Shown piece after piece: positions 8,737-16,902 of a stretch of DNA of 64,000 bases. Numbering within the stretch: the first letter of the stretch is position 1; the number at the start of each line of letters is the position of its first letter. A program made the translations under genes and the position numbers. Source of the DNA: Vicinamibacterales bacterium (GTDB lineage Bacteria > Acidobacteriota > Vicinamibacteria > Vicinamibacterales > UBA2999); contig JAWKHS010000013.1 in NCBI GenBank assembly GCA_041394705.1, positions 1-64,000 of the forward strand. Direction: 5' to 3'. The notes below the pieces were generated by a model that made no database searches, had not been told where the DNA came from, and saw only the letters and a program-made list of their open reading frames with translations.

Positions 8737-9398
8737 CGGCGCCCCCGGGGCACCGCGGCATTGGCGACGGCGAGCACGGCGAAGGCCAGGGCCACCGACA
8801 CCAGCATCAGCACGTTGGCGTCGGCCTCGCGCCCGGCTTCCGTGAGGTTGAAGATGGCGACGGCGAGCGTCTGGGTCTCGCCCGGAATGCCGCCCGCGAC
8901 GACGATGGTCGCGCCGAACTCGCCGAGGGCGCGGGCGAAGCCCAGCAAGGCGCCCGCGAGCACGCTCCGCCGGGCGAGCGGCAGCGTGATCGTGGCGACG
9001 ACCCGCAGGGGTCCGGCCCCGAGCGACGCGGCCATCGTCTCGAAGCGCCGGTCCACCTGCTCGATGCCGGCCCGGATGGTCATGACCATGAGCGGCAGGC
9101 TCATCACCGCCATGGCCACGACGACCGCCTTCCAGGTGAACACCACTTCGAGGCCGAGCCCGTCCAGCAGGCGGCCGAGCGGCCGCGTCCGTCCCAGGGC
9201 CTGCAGGAGGAGCAGGCCCACGGCCACGGGCGGCAGGACGAGCGGGAGGGACACCAGCGTCTCGATGACGGCCTTGCCGCGGAAGGCGGTCCGCGCGAGC
9301 ACCAGCGCCACGACGAGCGCGACCGGCAGCGCGAGCAGCATGGCGACGGCCGCGGTGGCGACCGTGAACGACGCGATGCCGAGGACGCTCTGGTTCAT
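8733..9398 (-). CDS. modB: Molybdate ABC transporter permease
   Basis: This 221-residue inner-membrane permease has five to six hydrophobic segments, beginning at residues 5-35. The EAA-type cytoplasmic loop that contacts the ATPase reads MAASLGAGPLRVVATITLPLARR (about residues 124-146), with the GxG and LP landmarks of the family. It starts 18 nt after the modA stop and ends overlapping the modC GTG. It would form the homodimeric channel receiving molybdate from ModA. Confidence 0.92.
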   Translation of the reverse strand: MNQSVLGIASFTVATAAVAMLLALPVALVVALVLARTAFRGKAVIETLVSLPLVLPPVAVGLLLLQALGRTRPLGRLLDGLGLEVVFTWKAVVVAMAVMSLPLMVMTIRAGIEQVDRRFETMAASLGAGPLRVVATITLPLARRSVLAGALLGFARALGEFGATIVVAGGIPGETQTLAVAIFNLTEAGREADANVLMLVSVALAFAVLAVANAAVPRGRR

Positions 9399-9416
9399 GC
9401 CGGACGCGGACGGCGA

Positions 9417-10169
9417 TCAGCGGCGGGCCAGGCCGAAGCCGGCGGCGGTGAAGATCGCGGCGGCCTCGTCGCCCGACAGGTAGGCGAGGAACTTCGCCGA
9501 GGCGGCGGCCTGGCGACGGTGCGTGACGGCGGCCGGATACCGGATGGGCGGCGCGGCCGCCTCCGGCACGCGGTACAGGACCGGCACCTCGGGGTCGGTC
9601 CTGGCGTCCGTGTCGTAGACCACGGCAAGGTCGGCGCGGCCCGACCGTACCGCCGCCAGGGCCGCCCGTACCGTGACGGTGGGCACGACACGCGGCGCCA
9701 CCGACGTCCAGACGCCCGCCCCTTCGAGCCAGCGGCGGGCGTAGACGCCGGCCGGCACGCTGTCCGGGTTCCCGAGCGCGAGCCGGCGGATGGTGGGCGC
9801 GGCCAGATCGTCCGGCCCGGAGACGCGGCGGGTGGCGCCGGGCGGCCCGACGACGACGAGCCGGTTGGTCAGGAGGTCGATCCGGGAGCCGGCCACGACG
9901 CGCCCCGCCCGCTCCACGACGTCCATCTGCGTGTCGTCGGCGCTGACGAAGACGTCCACGCGCGCGCCCTCGACGATCTGACGGGCGAGGAAGTTGGAGC
10001 CGGCCGTGTTCAGCCGCACCGGCTGCCCGGTGCGGTCCTCGTAGCGACGGGCGATGTCGCTCATGACGTCCCCCAGGCTCGAGGCGACCGACACGAGGAG
10101 CGCCGGTCCGGGGGCCGGATCGGGCGCCAGCGCGGCCGCGGCGGCGAGCACGACGAGGAGGCGCGTCAT
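9417..10169 (-). CDS. modA: Molybdate ABC transporter periplasmic binding protein
   Basis: This is a 250-residue secreted oxyanion receptor. A cleavable signal peptide covers about residues 1-22. The mature start (LLVSVASSLGDVM) and the segments NTAGSNFLARQIVEGARVDVFVSADD and GNPDSVPAGVYARRWLE match the ModA family, where the Ser and backbone amides of these loops bind the tetrahedral oxyanion. It is the first gene of the operon. Its ATG lies 20 nt from the inner edge of the operator-like repeat and has no evident Shine-Dalgarno sequence. Confidence 0.93.
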   Translation of the reverse strand: MTRLLVVLAAAAALAPDPAPGPALLVSVASSLGDVMSDIARRYEDRTGQPVRLNTAGSNFLARQIVEGARVDVFVSADDTQMDVVERAGRVVAGSRIDLLTNRLVVVGPPGATRRVSGPDDLAAPTIRRLALGNPDSVPAGVYARRWLEGAGVWTSVAPRVVPTVTVRAALAAVRSGRADLAVVYDTDARTDPEVPVLYRVPEAAAPPIRYPAAVTHRRQAAASAKFLAYLSGDEAAAIFTAAGFGLARR

Positions 10170-10174
10170 GGTCC

Positions 10175-10198
10175 GGACAGAATAGTATGATTCTGGCC
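10175..10198. promoter_or_regulatory. Operator-like inverted repeat and overlapping divergent promoters of modA and the Mop regulator
   Basis: CAGAAT (10178-10183) and ATTCTG (10190-10195) are perfect inverted repeats around 6 nt. The symmetry continues outward, with GG at 10175-10176 matching CC at 10197-10198. The site contains a -10-like TATGAT on the plus strand (10186-10191) and a TACTAT on the minus strand (10187-10182), so a bound regulator would block both promoters. It is the only AT-rich patch in this stretch and sits between modA and a DNA-binding protein with a Mop domain. The sequence differs from the E. coli ModE box. Confidence 0.65.
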
Positions 10199-10201
10199 GA
10201 T

Positions 10202-10762
10202 ATGGGTGTCGATTCCCGTCGGATCACCACCGCTCCGGCGCCGGCCGCGTCCGGCGTCCCGCCCGGCGCCGCCCTCCTCGGCGTGCGCGAAGCGGCGCGC
10301 CGGCTCGGCGTCAGCTACTCGGCGTTCAAGCAGTGGATCTACCGCGGCAGCGTGCGGACGGTCCGCACGAGCGGCGGCCATCACCGCATCCCGCTGGCCG
10401 AGGTGGACCGCCTGCTCGCGCACGGGCCGGCCCCGCCCACCTCGACGGGTACGGCACGGACGACGCCGCGCGGCGTGCTGGTGGCGCTCAGCGGGCGCAA
10501 CCAGCTGCGGGGCATCGTGGACGAGGTGCGGCACGACGGCCTGCTCGCGCAGGTCCGGCTGCGCATCGGCGACCAGCGGCTGACGGCCGTGATCACGCGC
10601 GACGCGCTGGTGGAACTCGGCCTGAAGCGCGGCGACGAGGCGGTGGCCATCGTCAAGTCCACCGAAGTGATGATCGGCCGCGAGGACTCGTCGGGCGCGG
10701 CGCCCCGACGCCGCCGGGGCCCGGCGTCCCGCGGCACGGCCCGCGACCGGCGTTCGCGGTAG
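10202..10762 (+). CDS. Molybdate-responsive regulator: excisionase/MerR-like HTH plus Mop (TOBE) domain
   Basis: The protein has 186 residues from the ATG at 10202. Residues about 26-75 form a MerR/excisionase-type winged helix-turn-helix (VREAARRLGVSYSAFKQWI, then a TSGGHHRIP wing). Residues about 90-155 form one Mop/TOBE domain (SGRNQLRGIVDEV to EVMIG), the fold that binds molybdate in ModE and ModC. The tail is Arg-rich. It most likely senses cytoplasmic molybdate and represses the divergent modABC operon and itself. An upstream ATG at 10187 lies in the middle of the operator and on the -10 element, so 10202 is the more credible start; the transcript would be nearly leaderless. Confidence 0.85.
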   Translation: MGVDSRRITTAPAPAASGVPPGAALLGVREAARRLGVSYSAFKQWIYRGSVRTVRTSGGHHRIPLAEVDRLLAHGPAPPTSTGTARTTPRGVLVALSGRNQLRGIVDEVRHDGLLAQVRLRIGDQRLTAVITRDALVELGLKRGDEAVAIVKSTEVMIGREDSSGAAPRRRRGPASRGTARDRRSR

Positions 10763-10831
10763 GATGGCGGCGGCCGGGCGCCACCGCATCCGCCTGCGCC
10801 GCACGACCACCCGTTCCCACGAGGCCCGCCC

Positions 10832-12415
10832 ATGCGTCGGTTCCTGCCGCTCCTGATCCTCGTCACGGCCCTGGGCCTGCCCCTCGGTGCTCAGTCGCCG
10901 GGGCTCGATCCGGCCACCATCGCACGGGTGCGCGAGGAGGCACGCACGCATTCGAAGGCCTACGAGCACGTGTGGTGGCTGTCGGAGGCGCTCGGCCCGC
11001 GCGTGACCGGCACGCCCGCCTTCGCCAAGGCGAGCGACTGGGTCATGCAGCAGTTCCGCACCTGGGGCCTCGCCAACGTCCACCAGGAACGGTGGCCGTT
11101 CGGCCAGGGCTGGACCATCGAGCACTTCGCCGCGACGATGCTCGCGCCACAGCCGTCCGTCCTCATCGGCCTCCCGCGGGCGTACTCGCCCTCGACCGCG
11201 GGCGTCGTGACGAGCGACGTCGTCCACGTGCGCGTGGAGCGCGAGGCGGACCTCGCGGCGTACCGCGGAAGGCTGCGCGGGAAGATCGTCGTGATGCAGC
11301 CGGTCAGGGCCGTGCGCATGCTGGAGGGGCCGATCATCCTGCGCATGGACGAGGGGCCGTGGTGGACCGAGGCGGCGACGCCGGTCGAGGCCGCCACGGC
11401 CGCGCCGCCGGCCGGGCGTGCGGAGGCGATCCGCGAGCGTCAGCGCCTGGCCGCGGCGATCCAGCGCTTCCTCGTCGACGAGGGCGTGAGCGTGCTGCTC
11501 GAACGCGGATCGGACCAGGACACGGCGGCGGGGGGCAGCGACCTCACGTGGGAGCAGCAGCGGCCCGACGGCGGCACGATCTTCCCGACCGGCGGCGGCT
11601 CACGCGATCCCGGCGCGCCGGCGCAGGTCCCGTCCGCGACGCTCGCCGTCGAGCACTACAACCGCATCGTCCGGCTGCTGGAGCACGACATCCCGGTGCG
11701 GCTCCAGATCGAGATCCGCACGGCCTTCCACCCCGAAGGCGCCGACGGCAACGGCATCAACACGGTGGGGGAGATTCCGGGCACCGACCTCGCGCAGGAG
11801 GTCGTGATCCTGGGCGCGCACATGGACAGCGTGCCCTACGCGATCGGCGCCACGGACAACGCGACGGGGACGGCGGCGATGATGGAGGCCGTGCGGGCGA
11901 TCCAGGCCCTGAAGCTCCGTCCGCGGCGCACGATCCGCGTCGTGCTGTGGGGGGGTGAGGAGCAGGGCCTGCTCGGGTCGCGAGCCTACGTCGCCCGGCA
12001 CTTCTGGGACGCGGCGGCGAAGCGGCCGACGGCCGAGCACGCCAACGTCGCGGCGTACTTCAACCTCGACAACGGCACGGGCCGGATCCGCGGCATCTGG
12101 GGCCAGGGCAACAAGGGCGCGCTGCCGATTCTCGAGCGCTGGGGCGAGCCGCTGAAGGATCTCGGCTGGAAGATGGCGAGCCCGCGCAGCGTGGGCGCCA
12201 CCGACCACGCGTCGTTCGATCAGATCGGCCTGCCCGGCTTCCAGTTCATCCAGGAGCGGCTGGAGTACAACGCGCGGTCGCACCACTCGAACATGGACAC
12301 GTTCGACCGCGTGCAGCGCGAGGACGTGGAGCAGCAGGGCGTGGTGGCCGCGGTGTTCGCGTGGCAGGCCGCCAACTGGCCCGAGAAGCTCCCGCGCACG
12401 CCCCTGGGACGCTAG
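10832..12415 (+). CDS. Secreted M28-family zinc metallopeptidase
   Basis: This 527-residue exported aminopeptidase or carboxypeptidase of the M28 family begins with a signal peptide (residues 1-20, ending LGAQ). A PA-like insert (about 130-290) precedes the catalytic domain. Zinc ligands and catalytic residues appear in family order: H330 in GAHMDSVP, Asp in ATDNATG, the Glu pair in WGGEEQGLLG, Asp in YFNLDNG and His in HHSNMDTFD. It would cleave peptides in the periplasm or outside the cell. It stands alone; a TAGGAT hexamer at 10760-10765 could serve as its -10 with a leader of about 60 nt. Confidence 0.9.
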   Translation: MRRFLPLLILVTALGLPLGAQSPGLDPATIARVREEARTHSKAYEHVWWLSEALGPRVTGTPAFAKASDWVMQQFRTWGLANVHQERWPFGQGWTIEHFAATMLAPQPSVLIGLPRAYSPSTAGVVTSDVVHVRVEREADLAAYRGRLRGKIVVMQPVRAVRMLEGPIILRMDEGPWWTEAATPVEAATAAPPAGRAEAIRERQRLAAAIQRFLVDEGVSVLLERGSDQDTAAGGSDLTWEQQRPDGGTIFPTGGGSRDPGAPAQVPSATLAVEHYNRIVRLLEHDIPVRLQIEIRTAFHPEGADGNGINTVGEIPGTDLAQEVVILGAHMDSVPYAIGATDNATGTAAMMEAVRAIQALKLRPRRTIRVVLWGGEEQGLLGSRAYVARHFWDAAAKRPTAEHANVAAYFNLDNGTGRIRGIWGQGNKGALPILERWGEPLKDLGWKMASPRSVGATDHASFDQIGLPGFQFIQERLEYNARSHHSNMDTFDRVQREDVEQQGVVAAVFAWQAANWPEKLPRTPLGR

Positions 12416-12446
12416 GCGCGCGTGCGCCGGCTCGCCGGACCGTCGC

Positions 12447-13301
12447 TCACTGCGTGAGGGGCTGGCGGAACGCCGCGACGACGTAGGCGTAGGCGCGGGC
12501 CGGCCGCCCGTGCACGAGGGGCGGCCGGAAGCTCAGCGTCCTGACGGCGTCCAGCGTCGGCTGATCGAACCCGGGAGCCGACCGCACGATCGTCGTCGCG
12601 TCGAGCGCGCCGGTCGCCGACAGCGACAGCTCGGCCATCGTCACGCCGTCGAACATCGCGTTGGGCGGGTAGAGCGGCATCACGGCCTGCCCCGTGGGGG
12701 CCGGCGCGGCGTCGGACGACCTCGCGACCGTCTCCGGCGGCTGTCCCAGCGTGCCGGTGAAGAGCGATGGCGGCCGGAACAGCCCCATCACGACCACCGT
12801 CGACGCAGCGGGCCGGCGGGTCGTGAGGTCGACGGGCGCGCCGGCCGGCGGCACGGCGACGTCCTGTGCGGGCTCGAAGGTCCAGCCCCGTACGGCCATC
12901 ATCAGCGCCGCGGTGAAGGGGGGCGTCTGCCGGATCGCGGTCACGCCGCTGACCCGGCCTTCGGCCGTCACGTTCAGTTCCAGGAGCACTTCGCCGCCGG
13001 CGACGGCCTGGGGCGGAATCATCGGCAGGCCGCCGGCGACGTATCTCGCGGGAGAGAGCGCCTGCCGCGGCCGCTCATCGCCCTCCTCGGCCGCCGCCGC
13101 GGCGGCGGGCGCCGGGGCCGGCGGGGTCATGGGCCGCCGGGTCTCCTTGACGTCTTCGTTTGTCAGCACCCGGGCGGGGCTGGTCACGGCGCGGCGCCGG
13201 GCAGCCTCCCGGGCCGCGACGTCGCCGAGCGACTGGGCGGACACGGTGGCGGCGGTCAGCGCGGCGACCACGGCGATGGCGGAGACGGCGCGCGGGGACA
13301 T
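12447..13301 (-). CDS. Exported protein with two tandem TonB C-terminal-like domains
   Basis: This is a 284-residue protein with a signal peptide (about residues 1-22) but no retained membrane anchor. A Pro/Ala-rich linker (about 55-75) is followed by two related blocks. Each has the TonB_C pattern: a P-x-x-x-P start, then a strand such as VLLELNVTAEGRVSGVTAI or MAELSLSATGALDATTI, and then an A-V-x-x-W/L-x-F-x-P end (AVRGWTFEPA; AVRTLSFRPP). A classical TonB has one such domain and an N-terminal membrane helix that contacts ExbB. This protein is therefore unlikely to be the energy transducer itself. It is divergent from the small CVVCH protein gene and shares its 108-bp promoter region. Confidence 0.72.
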   Translation of the reverse strand: MSPRAVSAIAVVAALTAATVSAQSLGDVAAREAARRRAVTSPARVLTNEDVKETRRPMTPPAPAPAAAAAAEEGDERPRQALSPARYVAGGLPMIPPQAVAGGEVLLELNVTAEGRVSGVTAIRQTPPFTAALMMAVRGWTFEPAQDVAVPPAGAPVDLTTRRPAASTVVVMGLFRPPSLFTGTLGQPPETVARSSDAAPAPTGQAVMPLYPPNAMFDGVTMAELSLSATGALDATTIVRSAPGFDQPTLDAVRTLSFRPPLVHGRPARAYAYVVAAFRQPLTQ

Positions 13302-13397
13302 GGACCCTCCACGACTACGTTACCGCACCCCACGAGCCTCCGCGGGGCCCGCCGCGATCCTGGGCAGTCAACGCGCGCGAACGCGGTCAACCTTGTA

Positions 13398-13403
13398 TAT
13401 CCT
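13398..13403 (+). promoter_or_regulatory. Candidate -10 element (TATCCT), leaderless start
   Basis: TATCCT ends 6 nt before the ATG at 13410, within a local TTGTATATCCT patch. No Shine-Dalgarno sequence precedes the start. It is the likely promoter of the metal-transport gene cluster 13410-16839. Confidence 0.4.
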
Positions 13404-13409
13404 GGGACC

Positions 13410-13766
13410 ATGACAGGCGCCCTCCGGGGCCCCGGGTTCCGCGCCGCGGTCGTCCAGCTGGTGCTGGTGTCGCTGCTGGCCGTGAACGCCTCGGCGGCGT
13501 TGCACGACCGGACCGACGACCCCGCGTGCGACGTGATTCTCTCCGGCGGCGCCTTCGGCCTCGCGATCGTGCCGGCCGACGGGCCCGTTCACAGGGCCGA
13601 GCACTGCGTGGTGTGCCACGCGGTGCAGACGGCGAAGGCCTCGCAGGACATCGCCCGCCACGCGCCACCGGTCGCCGACGTCCACGTCACGCCGCCGATG
13701 GCGGTGACCGTCCGCGATCGACTCGTCACTCTCGCCTCACAAGTACGCGCACCTCCCGCCGCCTGA
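13410..13766 (+). CDS. Small exported protein with CVVCH motif (DUF2946-like)
   Basis: This 118-residue protein has an N-terminal signal or anchor segment (about residues 8-30). Its most notable feature is RAEHCVVCHAVQ near residue 70, which contains a C-x-x-C-H sequence. Short exported proteins with an HCxxC-type motif near metal transport genes (DUF2946-like) are known in other bacteria, and metal binding fits better than haem attachment, because the rest of the protein has no cytochrome c features such as a distal methionine motif. The gene opens a cluster with a porin and a Zn/Mn-type uptake system, so a role in periplasmic metal handling is a reasonable inference. No function has been shown by sequence alone. 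Confidence 0.6.
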   Translation: MTGALRGPGFRAAVVQLVLVSLLAVNASAALHDRTDDPACDVILSGGAFGLAIVPADGPVHRAEHCVVCHAVQTAKASQDIARHAPPVADVHVTPPMAVTVRDRLVTLASQVRAPPAA

Positions 13767-13820
13767 CGGTCGCAGGTCATCGGGGACGCGGGCCGCCCGG
13801 CCCGCAAGGAAGGTGTGGTC

Positions 13821-15068
13821 ATGTACGCACGTCGTTGGGCATGTGCGGCCGTCGTTGCCGCGTTGTCGTGGGCGCCGGCCCCTGCCGCCGCGCAGGAGTC
13901 CGATCGCGTTCAGGCGCTGCAGCAGCAGATCGAGGCGCTCCGGAAGGACTTCGCCGACAAGCTGGCCGCGCTGCAGGCGGAGGTGGCGGCGCTGAAGGCC
14001 CAGCAGGCCGCCGCCGAGGCGGCCGCCGCCGCGGCGCCGGTGGTCCAGCCCATGGCGGCGGGCGCGGGCCTCACGACCGGCAAGGTCTTCAACCCGGACG
14101 TGGCCGTGATCGGCAACTTCCTCGGCGCGGCCGGGCGGAACCCCGTCGATCCCGCGCCCGCGCTGGAGATGGCGGAGTCCGAGGTCTCGCTGCAGGCGGT
14201 CATCGACCCGTACGCGCGCGGCGACTTCTTCCTCTCGTTCGGACACCAGGGTGTCGATCTCGAGGAGGGCTTCATCACCTTCACCGAGCTGCCGGGCAAG
14301 CTCCTCGTCAAGGCCGGCAAGATGCGCACGGCCTTCGGCAAGGTGGATGGCATGCACTCGCATGCGCTGCCCTGGATCGACCGTCCGCTCGTCACGACGA
14401 ACCTGCTGGGCGGCGACGAGGGGCTGTCCGACGCGGGCGTGTCGGTGGCGCGCCTGATCCCGGCGGGGACGCTCTTCCTGGAAGCGACCGGACAGCTGTT
14501 CCGCGGCGAGGCCGGCGACGGCGTGTTCCAGACGTCCGAACGCAGCGACCTGAGCTACCTCGGACACCTCCGCGCGTACCACGACCTGAGCGAGTCGACG
14601 AACATCGACCTCGGCGCCTCGGTGATCCGCGGGCACAACGGGGCCGGCCTGGTGGACGGCAGCGACCTCGGCCGGTTCGCCACGCGCCTGGTCGGCACCG
14701 ACGTCACGGTGCGGTGGCGGCCGCTGCAGCGGGCGATCTACCGGCAGTTCATCGGGCGGAGCGAGATGGTGTGGAGCCGGCGCGAGCAGTTCGGGGGCGC
14801 CGGGCGGGCCATGGGCTTCTACGTCTCCGGTGACTATCAGCTCGCCAGGCGATGGTTCGCGGGCGCGCGTTACGACCGCTCGGGACGGGCCGATGCCGGC
14901 GGCATCGTGGACCGCGGCGGTTCGCTGCTGCTCACCTACCGGCCCAGCGAGTTCTCGCAGGTGCGCGGCCAGTATCGCCGCATCCATTTCGGTGACGCCG
15001 GGAACGGCAACGAGCTGCTGTTCCAGGCCCAGTTCTCGATCGGGGCGCACGGCGCCCATGCGTTCTGA
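13821..15068 (+). CDS. Outer-membrane porin-like beta-barrel with N-terminal coiled coil
   Basis: This 415-residue protein has a signal peptide (about 1-23, ending PAAAQ). It continues with a coiled-coil segment (about 28-65, heptads of Leu and Ala in QALQQQIEALRKDF). The rest alternates polar and hydrophobic residues like a 14-18-strand barrel and ends in Phe, the outer-membrane insertion signal. The ATG at 13821 was preferred over GTG at 13815 because AAGGAAGG lies 7-14 nt upstream. It lies 8 nt before a metal-binding protein gene, so it may let zinc or a zinc complex through the outer membrane. The coiled coil followed by a barrel resembles porins of the OprO/OprP or SLH-type families. Confidence 0.72.
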   Translation: MYARRWACAAVVAALSWAPAPAAAQESDRVQALQQQIEALRKDFADKLAALQAEVAALKAQQAAAEAAAAAAPVVQPMAAGAGLTTGKVFNPDVAVIGNFLGAAGRNPVDPAPALEMAESEVSLQAVIDPYARGDFFLSFGHQGVDLEEGFITFTELPGKLLVKAGKMRTAFGKVDGMHSHALPWIDRPLVTTNLLGGDEGLSDAGVSVARLIPAGTLFLEATGQLFRGEAGDGVFQTSERSDLSYLGHLRAYHDLSESTNIDLGASVIRGHNGAGLVDGSDLGRFATRLVGTDVTVRWRPLQRAIYRQFIGRSEMVWSRREQFGGAGRAMGFYVSGDYQLARRWFAGARYDRSGRADAGGIVDRGGSLLLTYRPSEFSQVRGQYRRIHFGDAGNGNELLFQAQFSIGAHGAHAF

Positions 15069-15076
15069 GGTGTGAC

Positions 15077-16006
15077 ATGGCGATGCGATTGACGGGACTC
15101 CTCGCGGCACTGCTCCTGGCCGCCCCCTCCCTGGCGGGCGCCCAGGGCAAGCTGAACGTCGTCACCACCACGGAAGACCTGGCCTCGCTCGTCTCCACGA
15201 TCGGCGGGGATCGCGTGACGGTCACGGGCCTGGCCAAGGGCTACCAGGATCCGCACTTCGTGGACCCGAAGCCGAGCTTCATCCTCGCGATGAGCCGCGC
15301 GGACCTCCTCGTCGTGGTCGGCCGGGAGCTCGAGATCGGCTGGTTGCCGCCGCTCCTGAACAGCAGCCGCAACTCGAAGGTGCAGCCGGGCGCCAACGGC
15401 TACCTGGATGCGTCGCTGACGGTGCGGATCCTCGACATCCCGGCCGGCCAGATCACGCGGGCCATGGGCGACGTCCACCCGCTGGGCAATCCCCACTACT
15501 GGCTGGAGCCCGGCAACGGCCGGCGGATGGCCGCGGCCATCCGGGATCGGCTGTCCGCCCTGCGCGGTGCCGACGCCGCCTACTTCGCCGAGCGGTACAA
15601 GGAGTTCGACGGCCGGCTCGCCGAGGCCGAGAAGCGCTGGGACGCCACGCTGGCGCCGTACAAGGGCACCAAGATCGTGACCTACCACCGGTCCTGGCCG
15701 AACTTCATGGAGCGCTTCGGTCTCGACGTCATGGGCTACGTGGAGCCGAAGCCGGGCATCCCGCCGAGCCCGTCCCACACGCTCGAGCTCGTCGAAGACA
15801 TGAAGGCGCAGGGCGTCAAGCTGATCGTCGTCGAGCCGTACTTCGACCCGAAGACCCCGCAGGCCATCGCGAGCCAGGTCGGCGGGAAGGTGATCACGCT
15901 CGCGCCCTCGGTCGGCGGCGTGAAGGCCGCGAGCGACTACGTGCAGCTCTTCGAGTACGACGTGAACACGCTCGCCGCCGCGTTGAAGCAGGTCACGGGC
16001 AAGTAG
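15077..16006 (+). CDS. Zn/Mn-type ABC transporter periplasmic metal-binding protein (ZnuA/TroA-like)
   Basis: This 309-residue cluster A-I solute-binding protein has a signal peptide (1-23, ending AGAQ). Candidate metal ligands match family positions: His in YQDPHFVDPKP, His in MGDVHPLGNPHYWLEPG, His in TYHRSWPNF and Asp in EPYFDPKT. The long central alpha helix (EERYKEFDGRLAEAEKRW region) is typical. No His-rich loop of the kind often seen in ZnuA is present, so Mn or Fe cannot be excluded. It is 5 nt upstream of the permease gene and in the same operon. Confidence 0.88.
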   Translation: MAMRLTGLLAALLLAAPSLAGAQGKLNVVTTTEDLASLVSTIGGDRVTVTGLAKGYQDPHFVDPKPSFILAMSRADLLVVVGRELEIGWLPPLLNSSRNSKVQPGANGYLDASLTVRILDIPAGQITRAMGDVHPLGNPHYWLEPGNGRRMAAAIRDRLSALRGADAAYFAERYKEFDGRLAEAEKRWDATLAPYKGTKIVTYHRSWPNFMERFGLDVMGYVEPKPGIPPSPSHTLELVEDMKAQGVKLIVVEPYFDPKTPQAIASQVGGKVITLAPSVGGVKAASDYVQLFEYDVNTLAAALKQVTGK

Positions 16007-16011
16007 GCATC

Positions 16012-16839
16012 ATGGACTTCTCGATCCTCCAGTTCCTGGCGCCCGCCATCGCCGCGAGCCTGATCATCGCGGGCATCCACGCCTATCTCGGGCTGCACGT
16101 CGTCGAGCGCGGGGTCATCTTCGTGGACCTCTCGCTGGCGCAGATCGCATCGCTCGGCGCCGCCATCGCCGTCTTCCAGGGCTACGACGCGCACGACCCC
16201 GCCGTGTACTGGATGAGCCTCGCGTTCACCCTGATCGGCGCCTTCATCTTCGCGATGGTCAAGGGCCACGAGGCCCGGATTCCGCAGGAGGCCATCATCG
16301 GCATCTCCTACGCCGTCGCCTCGGCGGCCGTGATCCTGACGCTCAGCAAGTCCACGGGTGAAGCCGAGCACCTGCAGAGCATGCTCGTTGGCAACATCCT
16401 GTCGGTGCAGTGGCCCGAGGTAGGGCTCACGGCCGCGATCTACGCCGTGATCGGCGTGTTCCACTACGTGTTCCGCCGGAAGTTCCTGGCCATCTCGATG
16501 GACGCGGTGGGTGAGGCGGCGCGCGGCGTGCCCGTGCGCGGCTGGGACTTCCTCTTCTACGCCTCGTTCGGGCTCGTCGTGACGCGCTCGGTGGCCATCG
16601 CCGGGGTGCTCCTGGTGTTCTGCTACCTGATCGTGCCGTCGGTGGGCGGCATGCTCTTCGCGGAGCGGGTCGGCGTCCGCCTGGCGATCGGCTGGGCGAT
16701 GGGGGTCCTGGTGTCGATGCTCGGCATGTACTTCTCCGTGCAGTTCGACTTTCCCACCGGGGCGGCCATCGTCTGCACCTTCGGCCTCGTCCTTGCGGTG
16801 ATGGCGCTCGCGCGTCCGCTGGTGCGCGGGCGAACCTGA
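16012..16839 (+). CDS. Zn/Mn-type ABC transporter permease (ZnuB/TroC-like)
   Basis: This is a 275-residue inner-membrane protein with about eight hydrophobic segments, of the ABC-3 family that moves zinc, manganese or iron into the cytoplasm. The family landmarks LHVVERGVIFVDLSLAQIASLG and the late LVFCYLIVPS are present. It follows the binding-protein gene by 5 nt. No ATP-binding subunit gene lies before or after it: the next gene is an epimerase-like protein with its own promoter-like sequence. The ATPase must be supplied from elsewhere. Confidence 0.9.
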   Translation: MDFSILQFLAPAIAASLIIAGIHAYLGLHVVERGVIFVDLSLAQIASLGAAIAVFQGYDAHDPAVYWMSLAFTLIGAFIFAMVKGHEARIPQEAIIGISYAVASAAVILTLSKSTGEAEHLQSMLVGNILSVQWPEVGLTAAIYAVIGVFHYVFRRKFLAISMDAVGEAARGVPVRGWDFLFYASFGLVVTRSVAIAGVLLVFCYLIVPSVGGMLFAERVGVRLAIGWAMGVLVSMLGMYFSVQFDFPTGAAIVCTFGLVLAVMALARPLVRGRT

Positions 16840-16902
16840 CCGGCGCGGGAGTCCGCGGCCCGGCGGCGGTCCGGCGGTAGACTACGCGCCGGAGGACGCC
16901 CG

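Noticed and set aside
10187..10762. Start of the Mop-domain regulator at ATG 10187
   Set aside because: That ATG lies in the centre of the inverted repeat and overlaps the -10-like TATGAT, so it would not be transcribed from that promoter; ATG 10202 is preferred.
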